Shown one piece after another: positions 5,999 to 14,059 of a DNA stretch of 54,065 bases; the first letter of the stretch is position 1; every line of letters begins with the position of its first letter. A program made the position numbers and the translations under genes. Source of the stretch: an uncultured Ruminococcus sp. (GTDB taxonomy: Bacteria; Bacillota; Clostridia; Oscillospirales; Acutalibacteraceae); NCBI GenBank assembly GCA_902765855.1, contig CACXBF010000014.1, positions 1 through 54,065 on the forward strand, written 5' to 3'. The notes under the pieces are model-generated. The model worked only from the letters and a program-made list of their open reading frames with translations. It was not told the origin of the DNA and ran no database searches.

Positions 5999-6433
5999 AT
6001 GTGGTTAGAAAACTTGAAAAAAATGAAAGAAAACAGCGGTAAATCTACCGCAGAAATTTCTGCCGCTACCGGCATACCAAAAAGCACACTCGATAAAACT
6101 TTTACAGGCATCATAAAAGAACCACCAATGTCAACCATGTTTACGCTTGTACATTATTTTGGATATACTGTAGATGACCTGACGGGCGATAAAGAAATGC
6201 TCTCCGGCGAAGAAAAACGCCTATTAGAAATATATCGCAAGCTTGATACTTCAGGAAAAGAATTTATCACTGGAGTAATCGAACACGAATACACACGCTC
6301 TACATCTCAAAATTCAAATATCGTTCCTATAAGCATAGCCTCGAGAAGCTTCAACGATAAATACAAACCTGAAATATCTGAAGATAACATAAACGACTAC
6401 ATAAATGCGCCAGAAAATGATATGGATATGTAA
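5999..6433 (+). CDS. CI-like XRE-family repressor of element 2
   Basis: The 144-residue protein has an N-terminal XRE helix-turn-helix (residues about 3-62: NLKKMKENSGKSTAEISAAT, GIPKSTLDKTF) and a linker ending LTGDKEMLSGEEKRL. The C-terminal tail has no peptidase. The ATG at 5999 is preferred over GTG at 5990 because AAAGGGG precedes it with suitable spacing. It diverges from the Cro-like gene and is followed 50 bases on by an ImmA-type peptidase, its probable antagonist. It differs in sequence from the element 1 repressor, matching the different operators. Confidence 0.8.
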   Translation: MWLENLKKMKENSGKSTAEISAATGIPKSTLDKTFTGIIKEPPMSTMFTLVHYFGYTVDDLTGDKEMLSGEEKRLLEIYRKLDTSGKEFITGVIEHEYTRSTSQNSNIVPISIASRSFNDKYKPEISEDNINDYINAPENDMDM

Positions 6434-6483
6434 TATAAATAAAAACTGCTTCAAAGAATATACTATTTCTTGAGGTGGTATAA

Positions 6484-7065
6484 ATGGCATCATATAGCTT
6501 ATATGGCAAATATAAAAATGTCAGAGATAGTTCATGGCAGTCGCTTATAGATTTTAATGTTATGAAATTACCAGTATCAGTAAATGAAATAACCAGACAA
6601 TTAGGCATTAAGGTTATTAGAAATAGTCAGATTCATAAGCTTAGGAATAATCAGCGTGGCTTCACAGCCTATGACGGAAATAACTGGTACATAGTCTTTG
6701 ATGATACCGAACCCATTCAGGAATGCCGTTTCACAGTAGCGCACGAGCTTGGTCACATTCTGCTTGGTCATATGTTAGTGAATGATATTAAATACAGAAC
6801 ATTTGAAAAGCGTGATAAAGAAGAACAAGAGGCAGATATGTTTGCAACACGCTTGCTCGCCCCAGCCTGCGTTTTGCACGAATTACACGCAACAACCGCC
6901 GAACAAATAGCCGAGATATGCAATATATCAATCTCCGCCGCAACCACTCGTGCCAAACGAATGAAAGTCTTAGAAAAAAGGAACAAATATTACCTTAATC
7001 CACTCGAATTACAAGTAGAACAAAAGTTTGACATCTTTATAAAAGAGTATCTCTCCAATAAATAA
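6484..7065 (+). CDS. immA: ImmA/IrrE-family metallopeptidase
   Basis: The protein has 193 residues and a zinc-peptidase motif His87-Glu88-x-x-His91 (VAHELGHILLGH). A downstream EQEADMFATRLLAP segment supplies the expected third acidic ligand. In ICEBs1 and related phages, ImmA cleaves the partner XRE repressor and triggers induction. Here it lies just after such a repressor. The ribosome site TGAGGTGG precedes ATG 6484. The C-terminus matches the fragment left in element 1. All motif residues are present, so it could be active, in principle also against the neighbour element's repressor. Confidence 0.85.
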   Translation: MASYSLYGKYKNVRDSSWQSLIDFNVMKLPVSVNEITRQLGIKVIRNSQIHKLRNNQRGFTAYDGNNWYIVFDDTEPIQECRFTVAHELGHILLGHMLVNDIKYRTFEKRDKEEQEADMFATRLLAPACVLHELHATTAEQIAEICNISISAATTRAKRMKVLEKRNKYYLNPLELQVEQKFDIFIKEYLSNK

Positions 7066-7382
7066 TTTTATGTAAATTCAATAGAAATTAAAAGTTTCAC
7101 TTAAGCTCTTTCAAAGTTATTACGAACTAATAATTATCATACAACTCATGTTAATTTGAAAATTTATAAAAACTCTGATTCATAATAAAAAGAAAGTGAG
7201 ATAGGCAATATAAAATCAAAAGACATCAGATATGCAATCGAGGATTTCACATTATATTTATAAGAATAATCCCTACTTCACTTGAAATAAATATATCTGA
7301 GTTACTATAAGAATAAAAAATTGCTCCCACCGATTTTACTTCTTAGAGTAATTTTTCCAACAATCAAAGGATAGTTAAAGCA
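7066..7382. other. AT-rich gap without recognised gene
   Basis: No coding frame, RNA or repeat is supported here. It lies between immA and the integrase remnant, and probably represents decayed phage DNA. Confidence 0.4.
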
Positions 7383-7590
7383 ATAGCAAGTATTGAAAAA
7401 CGAGGAAAATTCTATAATTTTGTAGTTTCACTCGGCTGTGATATGAATGGCAAATAAATAAAAGAAACTACAATTTGAAAACCAGACCACGCTATAACCA
7501 CAAAACAAATAGAAAAAATTTAATCGACAAACAATTCTTTTTGATGAAAAATATAGTAAAGGTCAGATACTCGATAATAAGAAATATTCG
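7383..7590 (+). pseudogene. Integrase remnant (N-terminal end, multiple stops)
   Basis: Reading from 7383 gives ASIEKRGKFYNFVVSLGCDM then NGK, close to the start of the intact integrase (ATIAKRGNSYKITVSLGYDL, NGK). Several stops follow. After a frame change, RQTILFDEKYSKGQILDNKK matches RQATLFEEKCRKGQILDDRI. The start codon has become ATA with an AAAGG site still upstream. The catalytic domain is absent. It is the dead integrase of element 2. Confidence 0.8.
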
Positions 7591-7643
7591 CCAAAACCTG
7601 TTCTATAAAGAAAACAAGATTTTTAATATATTATTCCAAAATA

Positions 7644-7687
7644 AAAGCTCCAACCGTATATTTACAGTTGGAGCTTTATTTAATTGC
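7644..7687 (-). terminator. Terminator of the surface-protein gene
   Basis: The stem AAAGCTCCAAC / GTTGGAGCTTT is followed on the minus strand by a T-rich tract, immediately after the stop at 7693. Confidence 0.75.
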
Positions 7688-7692
7688 CTATA

Positions 7693-10341
7693 TTATTTTG
7701 TTTTAGAATTTTTTGCTTTCTTTGTAATAAAAATTACAGCAGTTGCAGAAGCAGCCATAAGTGCAGCTATAATAGCAATATTTGAATTATCTCCGGTACT
7801 TACTGTATTATTCTTGCCTGGATTTGATTCATTACTACTATTTGAGCTTGTTGTATTTGATGATTCAACAAAAGGTATTTCGCTGCTTTCCTCTGAGGAT
7901 TCAGGTTTACTCTCTTGTGAAGACTCATGTGAGCTTTCCTGTGCAGGTTCAGATGGTTCTGAGCTGCTTTCTTGTGAAGACTCTTGTGAGCTTTCCTGTG
8001 AAGGTTCAGATGGCTCTGAGCTGCTTTCTTGTGAAGATTCAGATGGTTCCGGAGGAGTTACTGTATTAGCTCTTCTCCAAAGCTGTGTGCCATAGAACGG
8101 ATTAGCTGTACCAATTACAAGATAATCTGTTGTCTTTGCAAAAATTCTCAAGCCGTGATTATAACGGTCACCAAAACCATTTGTAGTAACAGCGTTTACA
8201 TCTACCGTACCATCATCATTTTGTGTAATCTCATAAAGGTCAAAACCTGCCTCTGAAGTTGCAAGATATTGTAGAGATTCAGCAAAAGCTTCAAGATTGT
8301 CAAGTGTTGCATAGCTGAGAATCATTTCATAAAGCTTTTTAAGGTTATCACTCAAGTTATTATACATATTTTTGTAATACTCAAGCAATTCCTTATATTC
8401 TTTGATAAAATCTTCAATATTTGTAGAATCAATCAAATCTTTGATATTATCAAGAGCTTCGTTAAGCTCCATAAGCTTATCTATGATTTTCTGTGGAAGC
8501 ATACCCTTAATAATCGAACCATCAAGTAACCCTTTAACTAATTCTTTAATCTGCTCGTCTGTCAATTCGATAGATTCAGCAGAACCAACATTATCAAATG
8601 CAAACATTGCTGCGAAAGAATTTCCTGCACGAAGGTTAGCTTTCTTAATGGCAACATCAACCATCTTTTCAGCAGTCTTTTCATTCATAACAGAATTGTT
8701 AGAACTTTGTAGTAAATACGCAGACTTTTGTTTATCTCCCATAAGAAGTTCTATTAAAACACGAATATAATTAATCTGGGATTTCCATTCTTCTTCGCTC
8801 ATATTGAGAATATCGCCATTTGTAAACTGTGCGATAGGCTCAAGAAGCGTTGTAGTATCCATTGTACTTACATAAAGCTTATTCTCATAAACAGTTGTCT
8901 GCCATGTATACTGGCTCATATGTGTGTTATAGCCAGAACCAAGACCTGAAATGCCGCCTTTTGGGAAGCGTTTTGTTGGGTCGCCAACTACCATTTCTAC
9001 ATTTTCGTCCTTATCCATACGATAAAGATTTATAGATTGTTCAAGGTTAGTTGCCTGTGTTCTGAAGTCTTTTCTCAAAGCAAATCCTTGTAAAGCACTT
9101 GAAACATCGTTATAGTCGCCGATATAGAGATAATCTCCATATACTTCAAGAGTACAAGCACCGCAGCTTACACGCTCTTCGTCAAGACCAAAAGGATATT
9201 TTGCACCGTCTTTTTCGTCGCCTGCAAGAACTGTCCATGTCCAAGAATCCTTGTCGGTAACTTCGCCGTTGCATTCGCCTCTTATAATAGCAAATGTTTT
9301 GAGCGTACCTGTTTCAGGGTTTTTGCTTTCAGCTGTACCTGTGCAAACAACAACATAAAGCTTATTATTGAACTCAATAACCTGATAGATACCGCCACCA
9401 CCGTTTACATCAGAACGGTGATATGCCGGATAGTTGAACAAATCATCCATTGTTGCGATAACCTTAAATGAATCCTGTCCCTTGGTTGGGTCGTTAGATG
9501 CACAAAGGAAAACACCTTCTGTATCAAGGCAACCTGCAATTAGGCTATCCTTATACTGTGCAATAGCACGAGTAGATGTGAAAACATTATCATTAACAAG
9601 TTTATGATAACCTTCCATATCTACACAATTATAAATGCAAGTAAGCTTATCATTATTTTCTGGGTCAATCTCATAGATACAAGGAAGACCATTCTGAACA
9701 GCTATAGCTGTTGCAATTTCTTGAGGTGTCATAATCTTTGTATCAACAACCATACCAACGAAATAAAGCTTACCATTCATTTCTATAGCACTTCTAAATG
9801 TTGGAATAAGACCATTAACATCTCTTGACATAAGAAGCTTTGTTTCGCCTGTCTTAACATTAAATTTAAGAAGAACGCCACCTGCATACTTACCGTCAGG
9901 CTCTCCTAAATAGAGATTGCCATTATACATAACATTCATCATAGCCTTAGCTATCTCAGGGTCTAAACCACCAAGCATACCCTTAGAAAGTATAGCTGAT
10001 ACGCCAAGACCACCATACATAGTGTTGATATAAACCCAATCTCCGTATGTAGCAGAAGCGTAGCTATAAGATTGACCTCTGTCACCTTCGCCCGAGGATT
10101 GTCCATCAACATACTCTGTTACACTACCATTGCCAATGTAATCAACGATACCATCAGCGCTCTCAACGGGAGAGTCTGGATGAGAAATTTTCTCAAATGT
10201 GTAATTGCCGTTAGTATAAGTATACTTTGGGTTAATTTCGCTTGCCGCAAACGCCGGAGATACGGTTTGCACAAGCATCGCTGCACAAACAGCTGTGCTT
10301 AATGCAGCTGCGAGAATCCTTTTAGAACCTCGTTTTAACAT
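7693..10341 (-). CDS. Large cell-surface protein with Ser/Glu/Pro-rich stalk and C-terminal anchor
   Basis: The 882-residue protein has a Sec signal peptide (residues 1-33, AVCAAMLVQTVSPAFAA). A roughly 460-residue region follows of repeated strand motifs such as NGKLYFVGMV, GNLYLGEPDG and ENKLYVSTMD, suggesting a beta-propeller fold. Next comes a helical region (about 510-700) and a stalk of SSQESS/SEPSEP repeats (about 765-830). The end is VSTGDNSNIAIIAALMAASA plus a basic tail (KKAKNSKTK). The last part looks like a sorting signal with a TG core but no LPXTG, or a plain membrane anchor. It is monocistronic. The ligand or function is not recognisable. Confidence 0.75.
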   Translation of the reverse strand: MLKRGSKRILAAALSTAVCAAMLVQTVSPAFAASEINPKYTYTNGNYTFEKISHPDSPVESADGIVDYIGNGSVTEYVDGQSSGEGDRGQSYSYASATYGDWVYINTMYGGLGVSAILSKGMLGGLDPEIAKAMMNVMYNGNLYLGEPDGKYAGGVLLKFNVKTGETKLLMSRDVNGLIPTFRSAIEMNGKLYFVGMVVDTKIMTPQEIATAIAVQNGLPCIYEIDPENNDKLTCIYNCVDMEGYHKLVNDNVFTSTRAIAQYKDSLIAGCLDTEGVFLCASNDPTKGQDSFKVIATMDDLFNYPAYHRSDVNGGGGIYQVIEFNNKLYVVVCTGTAESKNPETGTLKTFAIIRGECNGEVTDKDSWTWTVLAGDEKDGAKYPFGLDEERVSCGACTLEVYGDYLYIGDYNDVSSALQGFALRKDFRTQATNLEQSINLYRMDKDENVEMVVGDPTKRFPKGGISGLGSGYNTHMSQYTWQTTVYENKLYVSTMDTTTLLEPIAQFTNGDILNMSEEEWKSQINYIRVLIELLMGDKQKSAYLLQSSNNSVMNEKTAEKMVDVAIKKANLRAGNSFAAMFAFDNVGSAESIELTDEQIKELVKGLLDGSIIKGMLPQKIIDKLMELNEALDNIKDLIDSTNIEDFIKEYKELLEYYKNMYNNLSDNLKKLYEMILSYATLDNLEAFAESLQYLATSEAGFDLYEITQNDDGTVDVNAVTTNGFGDRYNHGLRIFAKTTDYLVIGTANPFYGTQLWRRANTVTPPEPSESSQESSSEPSEPSQESSQESSQESSSEPSEPAQESSHESSQESKPESSEESSEIPFVESSNTTSSNSSNESNPGKNNTVSTGDNSNIAIIAALMAASATAVIFITKKAKNSKTK

Positions 10342-10591
10342 TTTATCAATCCTTTCTTAATGATATTTTCAATACTATTAGCACAACATAGCAAGAATAT
10401 CATTTGATATGTGTATTATATCATTAGTACACTTTATTGTCAATATATTTCTAAAATTGTAAAATTTATACAAACTATTTTATATATAAAAAATTTTAAG
10501 TAATTAAGTTATATATTAAATAATTTTATATAACATAATTATTTATAACTAACCCCATTTGATTTTTTTATTTTATTTATCAAAATAAAAA
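10342..10591. other. AT-rich intergenic region
   Basis: It holds the promoter of the surface-protein gene and no coding sequence. Confidence 0.5.
10415..10443 (-). promoter_or_regulatory. Promoter of the surface-protein gene
   Basis: Minus-strand TTGACA (10438-10443) and TATAAT (10415-10420) are 17 bases apart, a full consensus sigma-A promoter about 75 bases before the start codon. Confidence 0.75.
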
Positions 10592-10629
10592 ATTCCCAGC
10601 AAATTTTTAAAAAAATTCATGCTGAGAAT
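10592..10629 (-). terminator. Terminator of the GH3 hexosaminidase gene
   Basis: ATTCCCAGCA pairs with TGCTGAGAAT (one mismatch), followed on the minus strand by TTTTTATTTT. Confidence 0.65.
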
Positions 10630-10642
10630 CTTTATTAATTAT

Positions 10643-11935
10643 TTATTGAAATTTAGCCGTTTTGGAATTAAGCTCATCTACATCAGGCATTTCAACACTT
10701 TCAGAAGTTACATTATAATCTTCTTTAAGCTTTAATATTCGCCTCACAGATTCGTTTATTCTTTCCTCTGTAATATCGCCATTTTTAACAGCTTCTTTTA
10801 TAGCCGTAAATGCTTGTTTTACATTATCTTCTCCAAAACATATTGAAAGAATATCGCAACCGGCATTTATCGATAAAACCGCTGCGTCACCAAAAGAATA
10901 ACTTTCGCTTATTGCCCCCATAGTAAGGTCATCAGTTATTACAACTCCTTCAAAACCCATTTCGTCACGAAGTAAATCTGTAATAATATTCTTTGACATA
11001 CTTGCAGGATATTTTTCATCTAATTCCGTACACAAAATATGTGCCGCCATTATCATAGGAACACCATTTTCTATAGCACTCTTAAATGGCAAAAGCTCGC
11101 TTTGCCAAAGTTCTTCTTTTGTTTTTGTAACAAGTGGAAGCCCATAGTGCGAATCTGTTTCAGTATCACCGTGTCCGGGAAAATGCTTTGCAACCGGAAT
11201 TGCTCCCGATGCTTTTAAGCCAAGCATATCTGCAATACCATATTTACATACATCATCAGAAGTTTTTCCATATGCTCTGTTTCCGATAACCGTATTATCA
11301 GGATTGCTCCATATATCAAGTACAGGCGAAAAACCTGTATGAAGTCCAAAGGAAGTAATCTGTGTTCCTATCTGATAACCTGCATTATAGCAATATTCAG
11401 TATCTTCCGAGCCTGCAATAGTTAATGCTGCCGGCATACTCAAAACATCATCTGGTAATCTTGTAACAAGACCGCCCTCCTCGTCCATACCTATGATATA
11501 CGGTATATCTCCTGCGGTTGATTTTATAGAATTAGTAAAATTAACAAGCTGTTCTGCACTTGTAATATTCTTGCCAAAAAGAATGACTGTTCCAAACTTA
11601 TATTCCTCTGCAAATTCTTTGAAATCATCATCAACTTCTGTTCCATCTATTCCAACCATTAACATTTGTCCTATCTTTTCATCAAGGCTCATTTTAGAAA
11701 TTTTCTCAGAAATTTCATCAGTTTCTTTATTTGAGCTTTCAACTAAAGAACTTTCCTGTCTTGAAGCAAGACTTTCTTCAGCTTTTGAGCTTTGAGAACT
11801 TTCAATAGAAACATTATCTAAAGAACTTTCTTTTGAAGATTCGACACTTTGAGTGTCATTCCCAGAACAAGCAGAAAATGCACTCAATAAAATCATTACA
11901 GCCAATAAGGCTGATATTGTTTTTAATTTTTTCAT
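10643..11935 (-). CDS. nagZ: Lipoprotein GH3 beta-N-acetylhexosaminidase (NagZ-like)
   Basis: The protein has 430 residues. A lipoprotein signal ends at Cys23 (FSACSG), followed by a Ser/Glu-rich linker (25-70), placing the enzyme on the outer face of the membrane. The GH3 barrel shows the NagZ-type His-Asp loop KHFPGHGDTETDSHYGLP (250-267) and the nucleophile strand VVITDDLTMG (Asp335/336). Such enzymes remove N-acetylglucosamine from muropeptides during wall turnover. It appears monocistronic. The linker resembles the stalk of the neighbouring surface protein in composition. Confidence 0.85.
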   Translation of the reverse strand: MKKLKTISALLAVMILLSAFSACSGNDTQSVESSKESSLDNVSIESSQSSKAEESLASRQESSLVESSNKETDEISEKISKMSLDEKIGQMLMVGIDGTEVDDDFKEFAEEYKFGTVILFGKNITSAEQLVNFTNSIKSTAGDIPYIIGMDEEGGLVTRLPDDVLSMPAALTIAGSEDTEYCYNAGYQIGTQITSFGLHTGFSPVLDIWSNPDNTVIGNRAYGKTSDDVCKYGIADMLGLKASGAIPVAKHFPGHGDTETDSHYGLPLVTKTKEELWQSELLPFKSAIENGVPMIMAAHILCTELDEKYPASMSKNIITDLLRDEMGFEGVVITDDLTMGAISESYSFGDAAVLSINAGCDILSICFGEDNVKQAFTAIKEAVKNGDITEERINESVRRILKLKEDYNVTSESVEMPDVDELNSKTAKFQ

Positions 11936-11990
11936 TTTAAATTTCTCCTAATTTTTAATAATTTAAAGTTTATTAACTCGGTTAAAGAAA

Positions 11991-12161
11991 TTACCGACCC
12001 TTAAAAAGGTTCGAGCAAAACTTTTAATTGTTTTAGATAAGTTCATCAGCTAATCGGTAGTTCATTGGGAATTTCATTATCCGCGATAAAAAACTTCCCA
12101 TACCCACTACGAGCGAGACTTGTCGAGCGATTTCGCGTCTTGGGTGCGGCGGCTCGCCGCC
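11991..12161. repeat. Interspersed structured repeat, copy A
   Basis: About 155 bases starting AAAACTTTTAATTG and ending GGCGGCTCGCCGCC are roughly four-fifths identical to part of 38783-39087. Shared blocks include AAAACTTCCCATAC, GCGTCTTGG and GCGGCGGCTCGCCGCC. It contains inverted repeats (TTGGGAA/TTCCCA; GGCGG-CTCG-CCGCC). It lies in the 279-base gap between divergent nagZ and asnB, which holds no gene. Confidence 0.75.
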
Positions 12162-12214
12162 CATAAGCAATATTTTTTGAAATATGCATATACTGTATTT
12201 AAAGGAGTGATTTT

Positions 12215-14053
12215 ATGTGTGGTATCGCAGGTTGGTTCGATAAAACTAATACATTAAACGAGCATAAACATATTATCGACAATATGAGTTTAAGTCTTAA
12301 AAATCGTGGTCCTGATGAAGACGGAATCTTTATGAGAAAAAATCTTTGTCTTATTCATAGAAGACTTAGCATTATAGATATAGAAAGCGGCAAACAACCT
12401 ATGACAAAAGCCTATAAAGGCAGAATTTGTACTATCGTATATAATGGCGAAATTTACAACTCGCCCGAAATTATGAGTGAACTTCGCTCAAAGGGTTTCA
12501 GCTTTTTCGGTCATAGCGATACCGAAGTTGTACTCACTGCATATCTTTGTTGGGGAACTAAATGTGTAGAAAAACTTAATGGCATCTTTGCTTTTGCCGT
12601 CTGGGACGATGATGAACAAAGGCTTTTTCTCGCTCGTGACAGAATCGGTGTAAAACCACTTTTCTATTATAAATACGAAAACGGTTTTCTCTTTGCCTCT
12701 GAAATAAAGACCTTGCTCAAAAATCCTATTGTTGAACCAAAAATTGACGAACAGGGCTTATATGAAGTTTTTCTGCTTGGTCCTGCAAGAACATCAGGCT
12801 TTGGCGTTATAAAAGGCATAAAGGAACTTTTGCCCGGTGAATGTGCAACCTATAACGGAAAGGAAATTCGTAAACAGAAATATTTCACGCTAAGAGCCTA
12901 TGAACATAGAGATAACGAAAAGCAAACCATTGAGCATATTCGTGAACTCATTACAGATTCTATTGAACGACAGTTAGTATCCGATGTTCCGCTCTGCACA
13001 TTTCTTTCCGGTGGACTTGATTCAAGCATAATTTCCTATGTTGCATCAAACTATTATCGAAAAAACAGGCTTGGCACACTCACAACTTATTCTGTCGACT
13101 ACAAAGATAATGAAAAATACTTCCAGAAAAGTCTTTTTCAGCCGACGCCTGACAGCGACTTTATAGACCTAATTTCTACTGCAATAGGTTCCGAACACAG
13201 AAATATTCTCATTGATAATTCTGAGCTTTTTGATGCGCTTTATGCTTCAACTCTTGCAAGAGATTTGCCGGGTATGACAGATGTTGATTCCTCACTGCTT
13301 CTTTTCTGCAAAGCAGTTAAAAAGGATTTCAAGGTCGCACTTTCTGGTGAATGTGCAGACGAGATTTTCGGTGGCTATCCTTGGTATCATAACAAAGATA
13401 TATTATTTGAAGATACCTTCCCTTGGTCACGCTCACTCGATATAAGACATTCAATTCTCAAAAACGGCTTGCTTAAAAATGGGGACGAATATGTTCGTGA
13501 AAGATATCTTACCACTTGTCAAAGCGCTGAAAAGCTTGATGGTGAAAGCAATCTTGATCGCCGTATGCGTGAGATGTTCAAGCTAAATCTTGATTGGTTT
13601 ATGCAAACACTTCTCGACCGTAAAGACCGAATGTCGATGTATTCAGGATTAGAAGTAAGAGTACCATTCTGTGATTATCGAATTGTTGAGTATGCTTATA
13701 ATATGCCTTGGGAGTTAAAGAGCCTTAATGGCAGAGAGAAAGGCATTGTGCGAAAAGCTTTTGAGGGTTTATTGCCTGATGAAATAGTCTGGCGAAAGAA
13801 AAGCCCTTATCCAAAGACTCATAATCCACTTTACTTTAAACTTGCCGTTTCCGCTGTAAGAAAGGTTCTGAATGACAAAAGCTCTCCACTTTACGACATT
13901 ATAGATAAAAATGCCGTAGAAAATATTATCGAAAATCCTGAAAGTATTACCTCTCCTTGGTATGGTCAACTTATGAAAGCACCACAAATTTTAAGCTATA
14001 TCATTCAGACGGACTTTTGGCTGAGAACTTATAATATCCAGATAGAAATATAA
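12215..14053 (+). CDS. asnB: Asparagine synthetase, glutamine-hydrolysing
   Basis: The 612-residue protein converts aspartate, ATP and glutamine to asparagine. The N-terminal class II glutamine amidotransferase domain starts MCGIAGWFD (nucleophile Cys2 after Met removal) and contains the RHR-type LIHRRLSIID and NGEIYN motifs. The C-terminal synthetase domain has the pyrophosphate loop FLSGGLDSSI (about residue 265) and the ECADEIFGGYPW segment. AAAGGAGTG precedes the start. It converges with the MATE gene, the stops being only 6 bases apart. The length is normal for bacterial AsnB. Confidence 0.93.
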   Translation: MCGIAGWFDKTNTLNEHKHIIDNMSLSLKNRGPDEDGIFMRKNLCLIHRRLSIIDIESGKQPMTKAYKGRICTIVYNGEIYNSPEIMSELRSKGFSFFGHSDTEVVLTAYLCWGTKCVEKLNGIFAFAVWDDDEQRLFLARDRIGVKPLFYYKYENGFLFASEIKTLLKNPIVEPKIDEQGLYEVFLLGPARTSGFGVIKGIKELLPGECATYNGKEIRKQKYFTLRAYEHRDNEKQTIEHIRELITDSIERQLVSDVPLCTFLSGGLDSSIISYVASNYYRKNRLGTLTTYSVDYKDNEKYFQKSLFQPTPDSDFIDLISTAIGSEHRNILIDNSELFDALYASTLARDLPGMTDVDSSLLLFCKAVKKDFKVALSGECADEIFGGYPWYHNKDILFEDTFPWSRSLDIRHSILKNGLLKNGDEYVRERYLTTCQSAEKLDGESNLDRRMREMFKLNLDWFMQTLLDRKDRMSMYSGLEVRVPFCDYRIVEYAYNMPWELKSLNGREKGIVRKAFEGLLPDEIVWRKKSPYPKTHNPLYFKLAVSAVRKVLNDKSSPLYDIIDKNAVENIIENPESITSPWYGQLMKAPQILSYIIQTDFWLRTYNIQIEI

Positions 14054-14059
14054 AAATTT

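Larger units (their letters stand above)
4094..7600. mobile_element. Element 2: degraded prophage remnant
   Basis: The order mirrors a temperate phage read right to left: integrase remnant (7383-7590), ImmA, repressor, control region, Cro-like gene, then a jump to the tail end and lysis module (truncated structural gene, two small ORFs, GH25 lysozyme). Replication, packaging and most structural genes are missing, so a large internal deletion is inferred. No attachment repeat was found at its right end. The stretch 4094-4327 holds no gene. Confidence 0.65.

Noticed and set aside
7591-7700. Second tRNA-derived attachment site at the right end of element 2
   Set aside because: AAGCTCCA-like bases there are part of the surface-gene terminator stem; no T-arm sequence accompanies them.
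7866-8052. Tandem repeats considered as CRISPR or intergenic satellite
   Set aside because: They are the in-frame coding repeats for the Ser/Glu/Pro stalk of the surface protein; no spacers of constant length.
7475-8095. 206-codon plus-strand reading frame
   Set aside because: It lies antisense over the 3' end of the surface-protein gene and the integrase remnant; its Ser/Glu-like repeats are the mirror of the stalk repeats, and it has no ribosome site.
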